From NCBI RefSeq assembly GCF_014650115.1, contig NZ_BMUI01000029.1, positions 22,744 through 86,743 of the forward strand: a DNA stretch of 64,000 nucleotides. The letters are read 5' to 3'. The notes below the pieces were generated by a model. That model searched no databases and was not told the origin of the DNA. It saw nothing but the letters and a program-made list of their open reading frames with translations. Both the position numbers and the translations under genes were made by a program. Below are positions 32,226 to 42,271 of the stretch, piece by piece. Source of the stretch: Streptomyces olivaceoviridis. GTDB taxonomy: Bacteria > Actinomycetota > Actinomycetes > Streptomycetales > Streptomycetaceae. The first letter of the stretch is position 1, and every line of letters begins with the position of its first letter.

Positions 32226-34076
32226 ATGACCGAGCAGGCCACCGGGGCCCACCATCCGCAGCCGCGGCCCCGTTCCGGAGGACAGCAGTCCGCCCCCGTC
32301 GAGCACGTCACGGGTGCGCAGTCCCTCATCCGCTCCCTTGAGGAGGTCGGCGCGGACACGGTATTCGGCATTCCGGGCGGCACGATCCTGCCGGCGTACG
32401 ACCCGCTGATGGACTCCACCCGGGTGCGGCACGTCCTGGTCCGGCACGAGCAGGGCGCCGGCCACGCCGCCACCGGTTACGCGCAGGCCACCGGCAAGGT
32501 GGGCGTCTGCATGGCCACCTCGGGCCCCGGCGCCACCAACCTGGTCACCCCGATCGCCGACGCCAACATGGACTCCGTGCCGCTGGTCGCGATCACCGGG
32601 CAGGTCGTGTCCTCCGCGATCGGCACGGACGCCTTCCAGGAGGCGGACATCGTCGGCATCACCATGCCGATCACCAAGCACAGCTTCCTGGTCACCAAGG
32701 GCGAGGACATCCCGCGGGTGATCGCGCAGGCGTTCCACATCGCCTCCACCGGCCGCCCCGGACCCGTCCTGGTCGACATCCCCAAGGACATCCTCCAGAA
32801 GAAGACCACCTTCTCCTGGCCGCCCGTCATGGACCTGCCCGGCTACCGCCCGGTGACCAAGCCGCACGCCAAGCAGATCCGCGAGGCCGCCAAGCTGATC
32901 ACCGCCGCCCGCCGGCCCGTGCTGTACGTCGGCGGCGGCGTCCTCAAGGCGCGCGCCACCGCCGAGCTGAAGGTCCTCGCCGAGCTGACCGGCGCCCCGG
33001 TCACCACCACCCTGATGGCGCTCGGCGCGTTCCCCGACAGCCACCCGCAGCACCTGGGCATGCCCGGCATGCACGGCAGCGTCGCCGCCGTCACCGCGCT
33101 CCAGAAGGCCGACCTGATCGTGGCCCTCGGCGCCCGCTTCGACGACCGCGTCACCGGCAAGCTGGACAGCTTCGCCCCCTACGCCAAGATCGTCCACGCG
33201 GACATCGACCCGGCCGAGATCGGCAAGAACCGCGCCGCCGACGTGCCGATCGTCGGCGACGCCCGCGAGGTCATCGCCGACCTGGTCCAGGCCGTCCAGA
33301 AGGAGCACAGCGAGGGCCACAAGGGCGACTACACCGCCTGGTGGAGCGACCTGAACCGGTGGCGCGAGACCTACCCGCTCGGCTACGACCAGCCCGGCGA
33401 CGGCTCGCTCTCCCCGCAGGCGGTCATCGAGCGCATCGGGCAGCTCGCCCCCGAGGGCACGATCTTCGCGGCGGGCGTCGGCCAGCACCAGATGTGGGCC
33501 GCGCACTTCATCCAGTACGACACGCCCGCCACCTGGCTGAACTCCGGCGGCGCCGGGACGATGGGCTACGCGGTCCCGGCCGCGATGGGCGCCAAGGCCG
33601 GACAGCCGGGCCGTACCGTCTGGGCGATCGACGGCGACGGCTGCTTCCAGATGACCAATCAGGAGCTGACCACCTGCGCCCTGAACAACATCCCGATCAA
33701 GGTCGCCATCATCAACAACGGCGCCCTCGGGATGGTCCGCCAGTGGCAGACCCTCTTCTACAACCAGCGCTACTCCAACACCGTGCTGCACAGCGGCCCC
33801 GACGACATCAACCCGGAGGCCAAGGGCACGCGCGTGCCGGACTTCGTGAAGCTGTCCGAGGCGATGGGCTGCGTGGGTCTGCGCTGCGAGCGCCCGGAGG
33901 ACCTGGACAAGGTCATCGCGGAGGCCAACTCCATCACCGACCGCCCGGTCGTCGTGGACTTCATCGTCCACGAGGACGCGATGGTCTGGCCGATGGTCGC
34001 CGCCGGCACCTCCAACGACGAGATCATGGCCGCCCGGGACGTCCGCCCCGACTTCGGCGACAACGAAGACGACTGA
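32226..34076 (+). CDS. ilvB: acetolactate synthase large subunit
   Basis: Catalytic subunit of acetohydroxyacid synthase, the ThDP enzyme that makes acetolactate for valine/leucine and acetohydroxybutyrate for isoleucine. The 616-residue protein has the catalytic Glu in RHEQGAGHAA, FAD-domain features in the middle, and the ThDP/Mg motif DGDGCFQMTNQE near the C-terminus. It has an N-terminal extension of about 30 residues rich in Pro, His and Gln. The ATG at 32226 is preferred over 32220 because GAGAAGAG lies at the right distance. First structural gene of ilvBNC, downstream of the attenuator; ilvN follows after 20 bp. Confidence 0.96.
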   Translation: MTEQATGAHHPQPRPRSGGQQSAPVEHVTGAQSLIRSLEEVGADTVFGIPGGTILPAYDPLMDSTRVRHVLVRHEQGAGHAATGYAQATGKVGVCMATSGPGATNLVTPIADANMDSVPLVAITGQVVSSAIGTDAFQEADIVGITMPITKHSFLVTKGEDIPRVIAQAFHIASTGRPGPVLVDIPKDILQKKTTFSWPPVMDLPGYRPVTKPHAKQIREAAKLITAARRPVLYVGGGVLKARATAELKVLAELTGAPVTTTLMALGAFPDSHPQHLGMPGMHGSVAAVTALQKADLIVALGARFDDRVTGKLDSFAPYAKIVHADIDPAEIGKNRAADVPIVGDAREVIADLVQAVQKEHSEGHKGDYTAWWSDLNRWRETYPLGYDQPGDGSLSPQAVIERIGQLAPEGTIFAAGVGQHQMWAAHFIQYDTPATWLNSGGAGTMGYAVPAAMGAKAGQPGRTVWAIDGDGCFQMTNQELTTCALNNIPIKVAIINNGALGMVRQWQTLFYNQRYSNTVLHSGPDDINPEAKGTRVPDFVKLSEAMGCVGLRCERPEDLDKVIAEANSITDRPVVVDFIVHEDAMVWPMVAAGTSNDEIMAARDVRPDFGDNEDD

Positions 34077-34096
34077 GCGAGGAAGAGCAAGAAGAC

Positions 34097-34621
34097 ATGT
34101 CCAAGCACACGCTCTCCGTCCTGGTGGAGAACACGCCGGGCATCCTCGCCCGCATCGCCGCCCTGTTCTCCCGGCGCGGATTCAACATCGACTCGCTCGC
34201 GGTCGGCGTCACCGAGCACCCCGACATCTCCCGCATCACCATCGTGGTGGGCGTCGAGGACCTGCCGCTGGAGCAGGTGACCAAGCAGCTCAACAAGCTC
34301 GTCAACGTGCTGAAGATCGTGGAGCTGGAGCCCGGTCAGGCCGTGCAGCGTGAACTCGTTCTGGTGAAGGTCCGCGCCGACAACGAGACCCGCTCGCAGA
34401 TCGTGGAGATCGTCCAGCTGTTCCGCGCCAAGACCGTCGACGTCTCCCCGGAGGCCGTGACCATCGAGGCCACCGGTTCCACCGAGAAGCTGTCCGCCAT
34501 GCTCAAGATGCTGGAGCCGTACGGCATCAAGGAGCTGGTCCAGTCCGGCACGATCGCGATCGGCCGTGGCGCCCGTTCGATCACGGACCGCTCGCTGCGC
34601 GCTCTCGACCGGACGGCGTAA
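34097..34621 (+). CDS. ilvN: acetolactate synthase small (regulatory) subunit
   Basis: A 174-residue regulatory subunit. The N-terminal ACT domain (SVLVENTPGILARIAALFSR) binds valine for feedback control, and the C-terminal ALS_ss_C domain (ELVLVKVRAD onward) contacts the catalytic subunit. Length and motifs are canonical for IlvN/IlvH. The ribosome site GAGGAAGAGCAAGAAG is between the two genes. A hairpin lies between ilvN and ilvC. Confidence 0.96.
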   Translation: MSKHTLSVLVENTPGILARIAALFSRRGFNIDSLAVGVTEHPDISRITIVVGVEDLPLEQVTKQLNKLVNVLKIVELEPGQAVQRELVLVKVRADNETRSQIVEIVQLFRAKTVDVSPEAVTIEATGSTEKLSAMLKMLEPYGIKELVQSGTIAIGRGARSITDRSLRALDRTA

Positions 34622-34629
34622 GACTGAGA

Positions 34630-34659
34630 ACGGGCGGCCCTGGATCAACGGCCGCCCGT
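34630..34659. other. hairpin between ilvN and ilvC
   Basis: ACGGGCGGCC pairs with GGCCGCCCGT (10 bp, 10-nt loop) 8 bp after the ilvN stop, with 80 bp left before ilvC. There is no T-run. It may be a partial terminator or an RNA-processing/stability element that sets ilvC expression separately from ilvBN. Confidence 0.6.
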
Positions 34660-34739
34660 ATGCCGAGACCCCCGAACTTCCTTCCCGCCCGCCGTCATAC
34701 GGTGGGACGCACCACCTGCACACAAGGAGAGAACCAAAA

Positions 34740-35738
<999 letters not shown>

Positions 35739-35746
35739 GCCCGCTG

Positions 35747-35779
35747 ACAGGGGCCGGGGCGGACTGCTCCGGCCCCTGT
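35747..35779. terminator. hairpin terminator of ilvBNC
   Basis: ACAGGGGCCGG pairs with CCGGCCCCTGT (11 bp) beginning 8 bp after the ilvC stop, followed by a short TT. It separates ilvBNC from serA, whose own promoter probably lies in the 180 bp beyond it. Confidence 0.8.
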
Positions 35780-35963
35780 TGTCCAACCCGTCCAGCCCCG
35801 GACGGGTGATCCTTCCGCGGAGGCGCAATGGGACGCCCGCCGCGCCACTATGCTTCTGCACAACACGCGTCAGGCCCACAGCGTCGTGCGTCTTCCGCGG
35901 CTAGCCCCTCCTCCGCCTGCGGCCGTCGGGACGGCCGTCCGCATCGCACATGTGAGGACTCAC

Positions 35964-37553
35964 GTGAGCTCGAAACCCGTCGTACTCATCGCTGAAGAGC
36001 TGTCGCCTGCCACCGTCGACGCACTCGGTCCGGACTTCGAGATCCGGCACTGCAACGGAGCGGACCGCTCCGAGCTGCTGCCGGCCATCGTCGACGTGGA
36101 CGCGATCCTGATCCGTTCGGCCACCAAGGTCGACGCCGAGGCCATCGCCGCCGCGAAGAAGCTCAAGGTCGTCGCCCGGGCCGGCGTCGGCCTGGACAAC
36201 GTCGACGTCTCCGCCGCCACCAAGGCCGGCGTGATGGTCGTCAACGCCCCGACCTCCAACATCGTGACCGCCGCCGAGCTGGCCTGCGGTCTCATCCTCT
36301 CCACCGCCCGCAACATCCCGCAGGCCAACGCCGCGCTGAAGAACGGCGAGTGGAAGCGCAGCAAGTACACGGGTGTCGAGCTGGCCGAGAAGACGCTGGG
36401 CGTCGTGGGCCTGGGCCGCATCGGTGCCCTCGTCGCGCAGCGCATGTCCGCCTTCGGCATGAAGGTCGTCGCCTACGACCCCTACGTGCAGCCCGCGCGG
36501 GCCGCGCAGATGGGCGTCAAGGTGCTCTCCCTGGACGAGCTGCTGGAGGTCTCCGACTTCATCACCGTCCACCTGCCCAAGACCCCCGAGACGCTCGGCC
36601 TCATCGGCGACGAGGCGCTGCGCAAGGTCAAGCCCAGCGTCCGCGTCGTCAACGCCGCGCGCGGCGGCATCGTGGACGAGGCTGCGCTGTTCGCGGCGCT
36701 GAAGGAGGGCCGGGTCGCCGGCGCCGGCCTCGACGTGTACGCCAAGGAGCCCTGCACCGACTCCCCGCTCTTCGAGCTGGACCAGGTCGTCTGCACCCCG
36801 CACCTGGGCGCGTCGACGGACGAGGCGCAGGAGAAGGCCGGTATCGCCGTCGCCAGGTCCGTCCGCCTCGCCCTCGCCGGTGAGCTGGTGCCGGACGCCG
36901 TCAACGTCCAGGGCGGTGTCATCGCCGAGGACGTCAAGCCGGGCCTGCCGCTCGCCGAGCGCCTCGGCCGCATCTTCACCGCGCTCGCCGGTGAGGTCGC
37001 GGTCCGCCTCGACGTCGAGGTCTACGGCGAGATCACCCAGCACGACGTGAAGGTGCTGGAACTGTCCGCGCTCAAGGGCGTCTTCGAGGACGTCGTCGAC
37101 GAGACCGTGTCCTACGTCAACGCCCCGCTCTTCGCGCAGGAGCGCGGGGTGGAGGTCCGCCTGACCACCAGCTCGGAGTCCGGCGACCACCGCAACGTGG
37201 TGACCGTGCGCGGCACGCTGGGCACCGGCGAGGAGGTGTCGGTCTCCGGCACGCTGTCCGGCCCGAAGCACGCCCAGAAGATCGTCGCGGTCGGTGAGTA
37301 CGACGTCGACCTCGCGCTCGCCGACCACATGGTGGTGCTGCGCTACGAGGACCGCCCGGGTGTCGTCGGCACCGTCGGCCGCATCCTCGGTGAGGCGGGC
37401 ATCAACATCGCCGGCATGCAGGTCGCCCGCGCGGCTGTGGGCGGGGAGGCGCTGGCCGTGCTGACCGTCGACGACACGGTGGGCGCCACCGTGCTGGCCG
37501 AGGTCGCCTCCGAGATCGGCGCGACGTCCGCCCGCGCGGTGAACCTGGTCTGA
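35964..37553 (+). CDS. serA: D-3-phosphoglycerate dehydrogenase
   Basis: First enzyme of serine synthesis. The 529-residue protein is the long actinobacterial form: a substrate/cofactor core with GLGRIG and catalytic Arg, Glu and His in NAARGGIVDE, KEPCTDSP and PHLGAST, followed by an intervening ASB domain and a C-terminal ACT domain (LRYEDRPGVVGTVGRILGEA). The last two mediate feedback by serine. The GTG at 35964 is preceded by GAGGA; the longer ORF upstream is non-coding in character. It stands alone after the ilvBNC terminator and ends in an 18-bp hairpin. Confidence 0.96.
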   Translation: MSSKPVVLIAEELSPATVDALGPDFEIRHCNGADRSELLPAIVDVDAILIRSATKVDAEAIAAAKKLKVVARAGVGLDNVDVSAATKAGVMVVNAPTSNIVTAAELACGLILSTARNIPQANAALKNGEWKRSKYTGVELAEKTLGVVGLGRIGALVAQRMSAFGMKVVAYDPYVQPARAAQMGVKVLSLDELLEVSDFITVHLPKTPETLGLIGDEALRKVKPSVRVVNAARGGIVDEAALFAALKEGRVAGAGLDVYAKEPCTDSPLFELDQVVCTPHLGASTDEAQEKAGIAVARSVRLALAGELVPDAVNVQGGVIAEDVKPGLPLAERLGRIFTALAGEVAVRLDVEVYGEITQHDVKVLELSALKGVFEDVVDETVSYVNAPLFAQERGVEVRLTTSSESGDHRNVVTVRGTLGTGEEVSVSGTLSGPKHAQKIVAVGEYDVDLALADHMVVLRYEDRPGVVGTVGRILGEAGINIAGMQVARAAVGGEALAVLTVDDTVGATVLAEVASEIGATSARAVNLV

Positions 37554-37568
37554 TCCACCTGTGCCGGA

Positions 37569-37608
37569 ACGCCGGGCGGGCTGAGGGGTACCTCAGCCCG
37601 CCCGGCGT
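37569..37608. terminator. 18-bp perfect bidirectional terminator
   Basis: ACGCCGGGCGGGCTGAGG pairs perfectly with CCTCAGCCCGCCCGGCGT over a 4-nt GGTA loop. It sits between the convergent serA and MFS stop codons (15 and 11 bp away) and is followed by CTTTCC, so it can serve both. Confidence 0.9.
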
Positions 37609-37619
37609 CTTTCCGCTGT

Positions 37620-39155
37620 CTACTTCCGCCCGGCCTCGGTCCTCCGCAGCGTCGCCGCCGCTCCCACCGCCGCCAGCACCAGGATCACCGCGCCGGCGAC
37701 GGCCGCGCCCCGCATTCCGCTGGTGAACGCCTCCCGTGCCGTCGCGAGCAGGGTCTGACCGGTCCGGCCCGGCAGCCGGGCCGCGCCGGCCAGTGCACCA
37801 CCCAGGGTCTCGCGGGCCTCGGCCGGGGCGGTGGCCGGCATCGCGTGGCGGTAGACCGCCGTACCGATCGAGCCCAGGACCGCCATGCCGAGCGCGCCGC
37901 CGAACTCGGTGCCGGTCTCCAGGAGCGAGGAGGCCGTGCCCGCCCGCTCCACCGGCGCCGCGCCCATCGCCAGGTCGGTCAGCTGGGACAGCACCATGAC
38001 CGCCCCACAGGCGAGGACGCCGGCGGCGGCCAGCACCAGCCACAGCGAGTCGGTGCCGACGAGGGCGAGCAGGGCGTACCCGGCCGCGCTGACCGCGAAG
38101 CCGCAGGCGACGACGTGTCCCCGGGGGACGCCCCGCTGGACGAGCTGGGCGGTGACCGGTCCGGCGATCCCGATGAGGACCGACGGCAGCAGGCTCCACA
38201 GGGCCGCCTCCAGCGGGCTCTTGCCCAGGACGGACTGGAGGTACTGCGTGGTGAAGATGGCCGAGCCCAACATCCCGAACGCGCAGACGAGGGTCAGGAC
38301 CAGCGACGCGGTGAAGCCGTGGCCCCGGAACAGGGCCGGCGGGATCAGCGGTGAGGTGCCGGTGCGCTGGCGCCGGACGAACAGGGCCGCGAAGAGCAGA
38401 CCGACGGTGAGCGAGACGACGTACCCCGGGTTCCATCCCTCGGAGGGGATCTCCTTCAGGCCGTAGACGACGGGGAGCACGGCGGCCAGCGACAGCGGCA
38501 CGCTCAGCCAGTCGAAGCGGCCGGGCGCGGGGTTCTTCGACTCGGGCAGCAGCACCGGGCCGAGGAGGAGCAGCAGCGCCATCGCGGGCAGGTTGACCAG
38601 GAAGACCGAGCCCCACCAGAAGTGCTCGACCAGGATGCCGCTCATCACCGAGCCGAGGGCGATGCCGCCGGTCATCACGCCGGACCACATGCCGATCGCC
38701 TTCGCCCGCTGGGCCGGGTCGGTGAACATCGTGCGCAGCAGGCCCATCGTGGAGGGCATCAGGGTGGCGCCGCCGATGCCGAGGACCGCGCGGGCCGCGA
38801 TCAGGGTCTCCGCGCTGTTCGCGTAGGCCGCGAGGAGCGAGGCGGCGCCGAAGGCCGCGGCGCCCATGAGGAGGAGCCTGCGGCGGCCGATGCGGTCGCC
38901 GAGCGAGCCCATCGTCAGCAGCAGGCCGGCCAGGACGAAGCCGTAGACGTCGAAGATCCACAGCTGCTGGGTGCCGCTGGGGCGCAGGTCGGCGCTGATC
39001 GCGGGGGTCGCGAAGTACAGGACCGAGACGTCCATCGAGACCAGGAGCAGCGGCAGCATCAGCACGCCGAGCGCGGTCCACTCGCGGCGTCCGGCGCGGG
39101 CGGGTGCGCTCTCGGCGCCGGCGGGGTCGGTGGTGCTCGTCGGGTTCATCGTCAT
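37620..39155 (-). CDS. MFS drug-type transporter (DHA2/EmrB-like)
   Basis: A 511-residue proton-driven exporter with about 14 membrane helices. Family motifs include the VLYFATPAI segment in helix 1, GSLGDRIGRRRLLL (motif A) between helices 2 and 3, RAVLGIGGATLMPS, and GMWSGVMTGGIALGSVMSG (motif C of antiporters). The divergent TetR gene 97 bp away and a palindrome between them indicate drug-inducible repression. The ATG at 39149 (MNPTS) is an equally good start. The cargo is unknown; relatives export antibiotics and dyes. Confidence 0.9.
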   Translation of the reverse strand: MTMNPTSTTDPAGAESAPARAGRREWTALGVLMLPLLLVSMDVSVLYFATPAISADLRPSGTQQLWIFDVYGFVLAGLLLTMGSLGDRIGRRRLLLMGAAAFGAASLLAAYANSAETLIAARAVLGIGGATLMPSTMGLLRTMFTDPAQRAKAIGMWSGVMTGGIALGSVMSGILVEHFWWGSVFLVNLPAMALLLLLGPVLLPESKNPAPGRFDWLSVPLSLAAVLPVVYGLKEIPSEGWNPGYVVSLTVGLLFAALFVRRQRTGTSPLIPPALFRGHGFTASLVLTLVCAFGMLGSAIFTTQYLQSVLGKSPLEAALWSLLPSVLIGIAGPVTAQLVQRGVPRGHVVACGFAVSAAGYALLALVGTDSLWLVLAAAGVLACGAVMVLSQLTDLAMGAAPVERAGTASSLLETGTEFGGALGMAVLGSIGTAVYRHAMPATAPAEARETLGGALAGAARLPGRTGQTLLATAREAFTSGMRGAAVAGAVILVLAAVGAAATLRRTEAGRK

Positions 39156-39170
39156 GCCGAGGACTGTACG

Positions 39171-39185
39171 AGCGTCTTAGACGCT
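39171..39185. promoter_or_regulatory. TetR-type operator AGCGTCT-T-AGACGCT
   Basis: A perfect 7-1-7 palindrome 16 bp upstream of the MFS start, on the strand facing both genes. A related imperfect copy GCGTCTAGGACG occurs at 39211-39222, and TGTCTAGAACA lies between. The arrangement suits binding by the adjacent TetR. Confidence 0.65.
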
Positions 39186-39252
39186 TGTCTAGAACATATG
39201 TATAAGTCATGCGTCTAGGACGGTTGTATGGATCGGGGGGTAGGGTGGGCCC

Positions 39253-39837
39253 ATGGGACACCGTGAGGATCTGCTCGAAGGCGCCAAGCGCTGCCTGCTG
39301 GAGAAGGGCTTCCTGCGCACCACCGCGCGCGACATCGTCAAGGAGTCGGGCACCAACCTCGCCTCCATCGGCTACCACTACGGCTCGAAGGACGCGCTGC
39401 TGGTGCAGGCGTACGTCTCGCTGATCGAGGGTGTCGGCGAGCGCTTCGACCCCGGCCTGGACGGCGAGATGACCCAGCCCCCGGGCTCGCTGGAGCGCTT
39501 CCAGGAGGTGTGGGCCGGGATCATCCGCACCGTGCCCGAGTCACGGGCGATCTGGCTGCTCAGCTTCGAGCTGATGTTCCAGAACGACCGGCTCGAAGAG
39601 GTGCGCAAGCTGCTGGCCGAGGCCCAGAGGGAAGGCCGCGCGGGACTCGTCCCGCTGTTCAACGGCGTCCCGGAGTCCGACCTGGACGAAGCGACGATCG
39701 ACAGCGAGGGGCGCCTCTACCAGACCCTCCTCAACGGCCTCATGGTCCAGTGGCTCTTCGACCCCGGTACGGCGACCACCGCCGAGCAGCTCACCGAGGG
39801 GCTGCGCCGGGTGATCCGGGAGTCCGCGCGGAGCTGA
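39253..39837 (+). CDS. TetR/AcrR family transcriptional regulator
   Basis: A 194-residue repressor. The HTH is RTTARDIVKESGTNLASIGYHYGSK, the classic TetR recognition region, and the C-terminal domain is a helical ligand pocket. It is divergent from the MFS transporter and most likely controls it through the palindromes between them. TAGGGT lies 6 nt before the ATG, so the message is probably leaderless. The convergent PucR gene ends 13 bp after its stop. Confidence 0.9.
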   Translation: MGHREDLLEGAKRCLLEKGFLRTTARDIVKESGTNLASIGYHYGSKDALLVQAYVSLIEGVGERFDPGLDGEMTQPPGSLERFQEVWAGIIRTVPESRAIWLLSFELMFQNDRLEEVRKLLAEAQREGRAGLVPLFNGVPESDLDEATIDSEGRLYQTLLNGLMVQWLFDPGTATTAEQLTEGLRRVIRESARS

Positions 39838-39850
39838 CCGCGCCGGGGCG

Positions 39851-41140
39851 TCACAGTCGCGCCCGCTTCAACGCCATGTGCAGCAGCAGCCGGTCCTCCC
39901 CGTCGTCCAGGTCCAGGCCGGTCAGCTGTTCCACGCGGGACAGGCGGTAGTAGAGGGTCTGGCGGTGGATGCCCAGCTCGGCCGCCGTGCGGCCGGCCTG
40001 GCCCGCGCAGTCGAGGTAGACCTCGGCCGTGCGGGCCAGCTCCCGGTGGGCGGGGGAGAGGAGCGGGCCGACCACCCGGTCGTGCGCGGCCTCCGGCGGC
40101 AGCGCGGTCAGCAGCCGGTACGCCCCGATCCGCGCCCACTGCGCGACCGGCCCGAACCGCGGCTCGGCCAGCGCGGCCCGCGCGGCGGCCGAGGCCTCCT
40201 GCCAGACCGTGCCCAGCTCGGTGAGGCCGGTGCGGGGTTCGCCGACCCCGGCCGCACAGCCGGTGACCCCGGCGGCACGGGCCCCGGCGGTGGATGCCGC
40301 CGCGACCGCCGCCGCCACCCGGGCCCCCGCCCCGCGCGCCGCGCCGCCCGCCGCCCCACGGGCCCCGTCGGCCTCCTTCAGCAGCCGCGAGGCCGCCGCC
40401 AGCGCGGGTGTGCTGGACTCGGTGGTGCGCAGGCGTACCAGCAGCGCGAGGCTCTGCCCCGAGGCGCCCCACGGCAGGGTGCACAGCGCCGTGGCGTGCG
40501 GGATGGTCCGGGCGGCGGGGGCGTCGTCCGGGTCGGCCGACGGCCAGGGCGCCACACAGACCAGGGTGTGCGGGCCGTCCGCGCGGGGCCCCAGCGCGGT
40601 GCGCAGCTCGGCCACCGCCATGTCCCGCTGCCAGCCGCCCTCCGCGGTGAGCACGGCCCGCAGCTCCCGGCTCAGCCCCGCCCCGGCCTCCGCCTCGTCC
40701 GCGAGCAGGGCGCCGATCCGGCCCGCGACCCGCAGGGCGGAGGCGAGCTGGGCGTCGGTCGGCCCGGGATCGCTGTCCAGCAGCCAGACATAGCCGAGGA
40801 CGACGCCCCGGTGGCGTACCGGCAGGCAGATCCGGCCGCGGTAGACACCGGCCTCCGGGCTCGGCGGGATGCGGACCGGACCGGTCGCGCGTGTGATGCC
40901 GAAGCCCTCGAACCAGGCGCGGACCGTCGCCGTGGAGCGCCGGGTCAGGATCGAGCGGGTGCGCACCGGGTCCAGGGCGGTCGGGTCGAGCTCGTCCTCG
41001 CTGTCGTAGGCACCGAAGGCGATCAGCTCGAAGTCACGGTTCTCCAGGGTCGCCGGCACCCCCAGCAACTCGGAGATCTCGTCCACCAGCTCCTGGTAGT
41101 CCGCCTTGAATTCAGCCGCCACTCGGGCATTCTCCCCCAT
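39851..41140 (-). CDS. PucR/CdaR family transcriptional regulator, probably of proline use
   Basis: A 429-residue regulator. The N-terminal part resembles a GAF-type sensory domain (about 1-170). The C-terminal PucR-type HTH is marked by TAAELGIHRQTLYYRLSRVEQLTG. The central region is Ala-rich and less conserved. It is divergently transcribed from proline dehydrogenase and P5C dehydrogenase, so it is the likely activator of proline catabolism; from memory, homologues occupy the same place in other Streptomyces. An ATG at 41161 would add 7 residues; the chosen ATG (MGENARVAA) is closer to homologues I recall. Confidence 0.87.
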   Translation of the reverse strand: MGENARVAAEFKADYQELVDEISELLGVPATLENRDFELIAFGAYDSEDELDPTALDPVRTRSILTRRSTATVRAWFEGFGITRATGPVRIPPSPEAGVYRGRICLPVRHRGVVLGYVWLLDSDPGPTDAQLASALRVAGRIGALLADEAEAGAGLSRELRAVLTAEGGWQRDMAVAELRTALGPRADGPHTLVCVAPWPSADPDDAPAARTIPHATALCTLPWGASGQSLALLVRLRTTESSTPALAAASRLLKEADGARGAAGGAARGAGARVAAAVAAASTAGARAAGVTGCAAGVGEPRTGLTELGTVWQEASAAARAALAEPRFGPVAQWARIGAYRLLTALPPEAAHDRVVGPLLSPAHRELARTAEVYLDCAGQAGRTAAELGIHRQTLYYRLSRVEQLTGLDLDDGEDRLLLHMALKRARL

Positions 41141-41189
41141 TTCCCGGCCGCCTTCATACATCTGTCTGAGATCCCGGGCACGGATGCGT

Positions 41190-41199
41190 GACAGCTGTC
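41190..41199. promoter_or_regulatory. palindrome GACAGCTGTC between the PucR gene and proline dehydrogenase
   Basis: A 10-bp perfect palindrome 50 bp from the PucR start and 107 bp from proline dehydrogenase. A second inverted repeat, CCCGA-ATCG-TCGGG, lies closer to the catabolic genes (41258-41277 region). Either could be the regulator's site; neither is proven. Confidence 0.4.
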
Positions 41200-41305
41200 G
41201 ATGGCCGACGATCGGAGAGATCCCTAGGTTTCACGGTGGTTCCCCGTGCCGTACCCGAATCGTCGGGTGATGGCCGTATTTGGTGCTTGTCTGTGGAGGT
41301 GCCCC

Positions 41306-42232
41306 GTGCTGGGTCCCGTGATTCTCGCCGCGTCGCGCAGCGACCGGATGCGACGCCTGATCTCGGCGGCCCCGGTGACCAAGCAGGTCGTCGACCGCTT
41401 CATCCCCGGCGAGACCGTGGCCGACATCGTCCCGATCATCAAGGACCTCACGGCCAAGGGCCTGGAGCTGACGATGGACGTCGTCGGCGAGGACATCACC
41501 ACGCCCGAGCAGGCCACCGCCGCGCGGGACGCCTACCTGGCGCTGATCGACCACCTCAAGGACCTGGGGCTGGGCGAGCGCGTGGAGATGTCCGTCAAGC
41601 TGTCCATGTTCGGCCAGGCGCTGGAGGGCGGCCACGAGCTGGCGCTCGCGAACGTCCGCCCGGTCGTCGAGGCCGCCGCCGCCATCGGTACGACCGTGAC
41701 GCTCGACGCCGAGGACCACACCACCCTCGACTCGATGTTCGCCATCCACGAGGAGCTGCGGAAGGACTTCCCGCAGACCGGCTGCGTCATCCAGGCATAC
41801 CTCTTCCGCACCGAGGCCGACGCCCGCCGTCTCGCGGAGTCCGGCAGCCGCGTCCGCCTGGTCAAGGGCGCCTACAAGGAGCCGGCCGAGGTCGCCTACC
41901 AGCAGAAGCACGAGATCGACAAGGCCTACGTGCGCATCCTGAGGACGCTGATGGAGGGCGAGGGCTACCCGATGATCGGGTCCCACGACCCGCGTCTGAT
42001 CGCCATCGCCCAGGAGCTGGCGCACAAAGCCGGCCGTAAGCTCGACGAGTACGAGTTCCAGATGCTGTACGGCATCCGCGGCGACGAGCACCTGCGGCTG
42101 GCCGCCGAGGGCCACCGCATGCGCGTCTACACCGCCTACGGCACCGACTGGTACGGCTACTTCATGCGCCGCCTGGCGGAGAAGCCGGCCAACCTCCGGT
42201 TCTTCCTCCGCAGCATGGTCAGCAAGGGCTGA
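41306..42232 (+). CDS. proline dehydrogenase (monofunctional)
   Basis: Flavin enzyme that oxidises proline to pyrroline-5-carboxylate. The 308-residue monofunctional form has the PRODH barrel with EMSVKLSMFGQAL, TLDAEDHTTLDS, RLVKGAYKEP and GSHDPRLI. The C-terminal YEFQMLYGIRGDEH and RVYTAYGTDWYGYFMRRLAEKP carry the substrate Arg residues. The GTG at 41306 is supported by GGAGG 7 nt upstream. Its product passes to the dehydrogenase encoded 39 bp downstream. In many other bacteria the two activities are fused in PutA. Confidence 0.94.
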   Translation: MLGPVILAASRSDRMRRLISAAPVTKQVVDRFIPGETVADIVPIIKDLTAKGLELTMDVVGEDITTPEQATAARDAYLALIDHLKDLGLGERVEMSVKLSMFGQALEGGHELALANVRPVVEAAAAIGTTVTLDAEDHTTLDSMFAIHEELRKDFPQTGCVIQAYLFRTEADARRLAESGSRVRLVKGAYKEPAEVAYQQKHEIDKAYVRILRTLMEGEGYPMIGSHDPRLIAIAQELAHKAGRKLDEYEFQMLYGIRGDEHLRLAAEGHRMRVYTAYGTDWYGYFMRRLAEKPANLRFFLRSMVSKG

Positions 42233-42271
42233 GCCCGAACACCCGCTCACGTACAAGGAGTTACGGATCTC

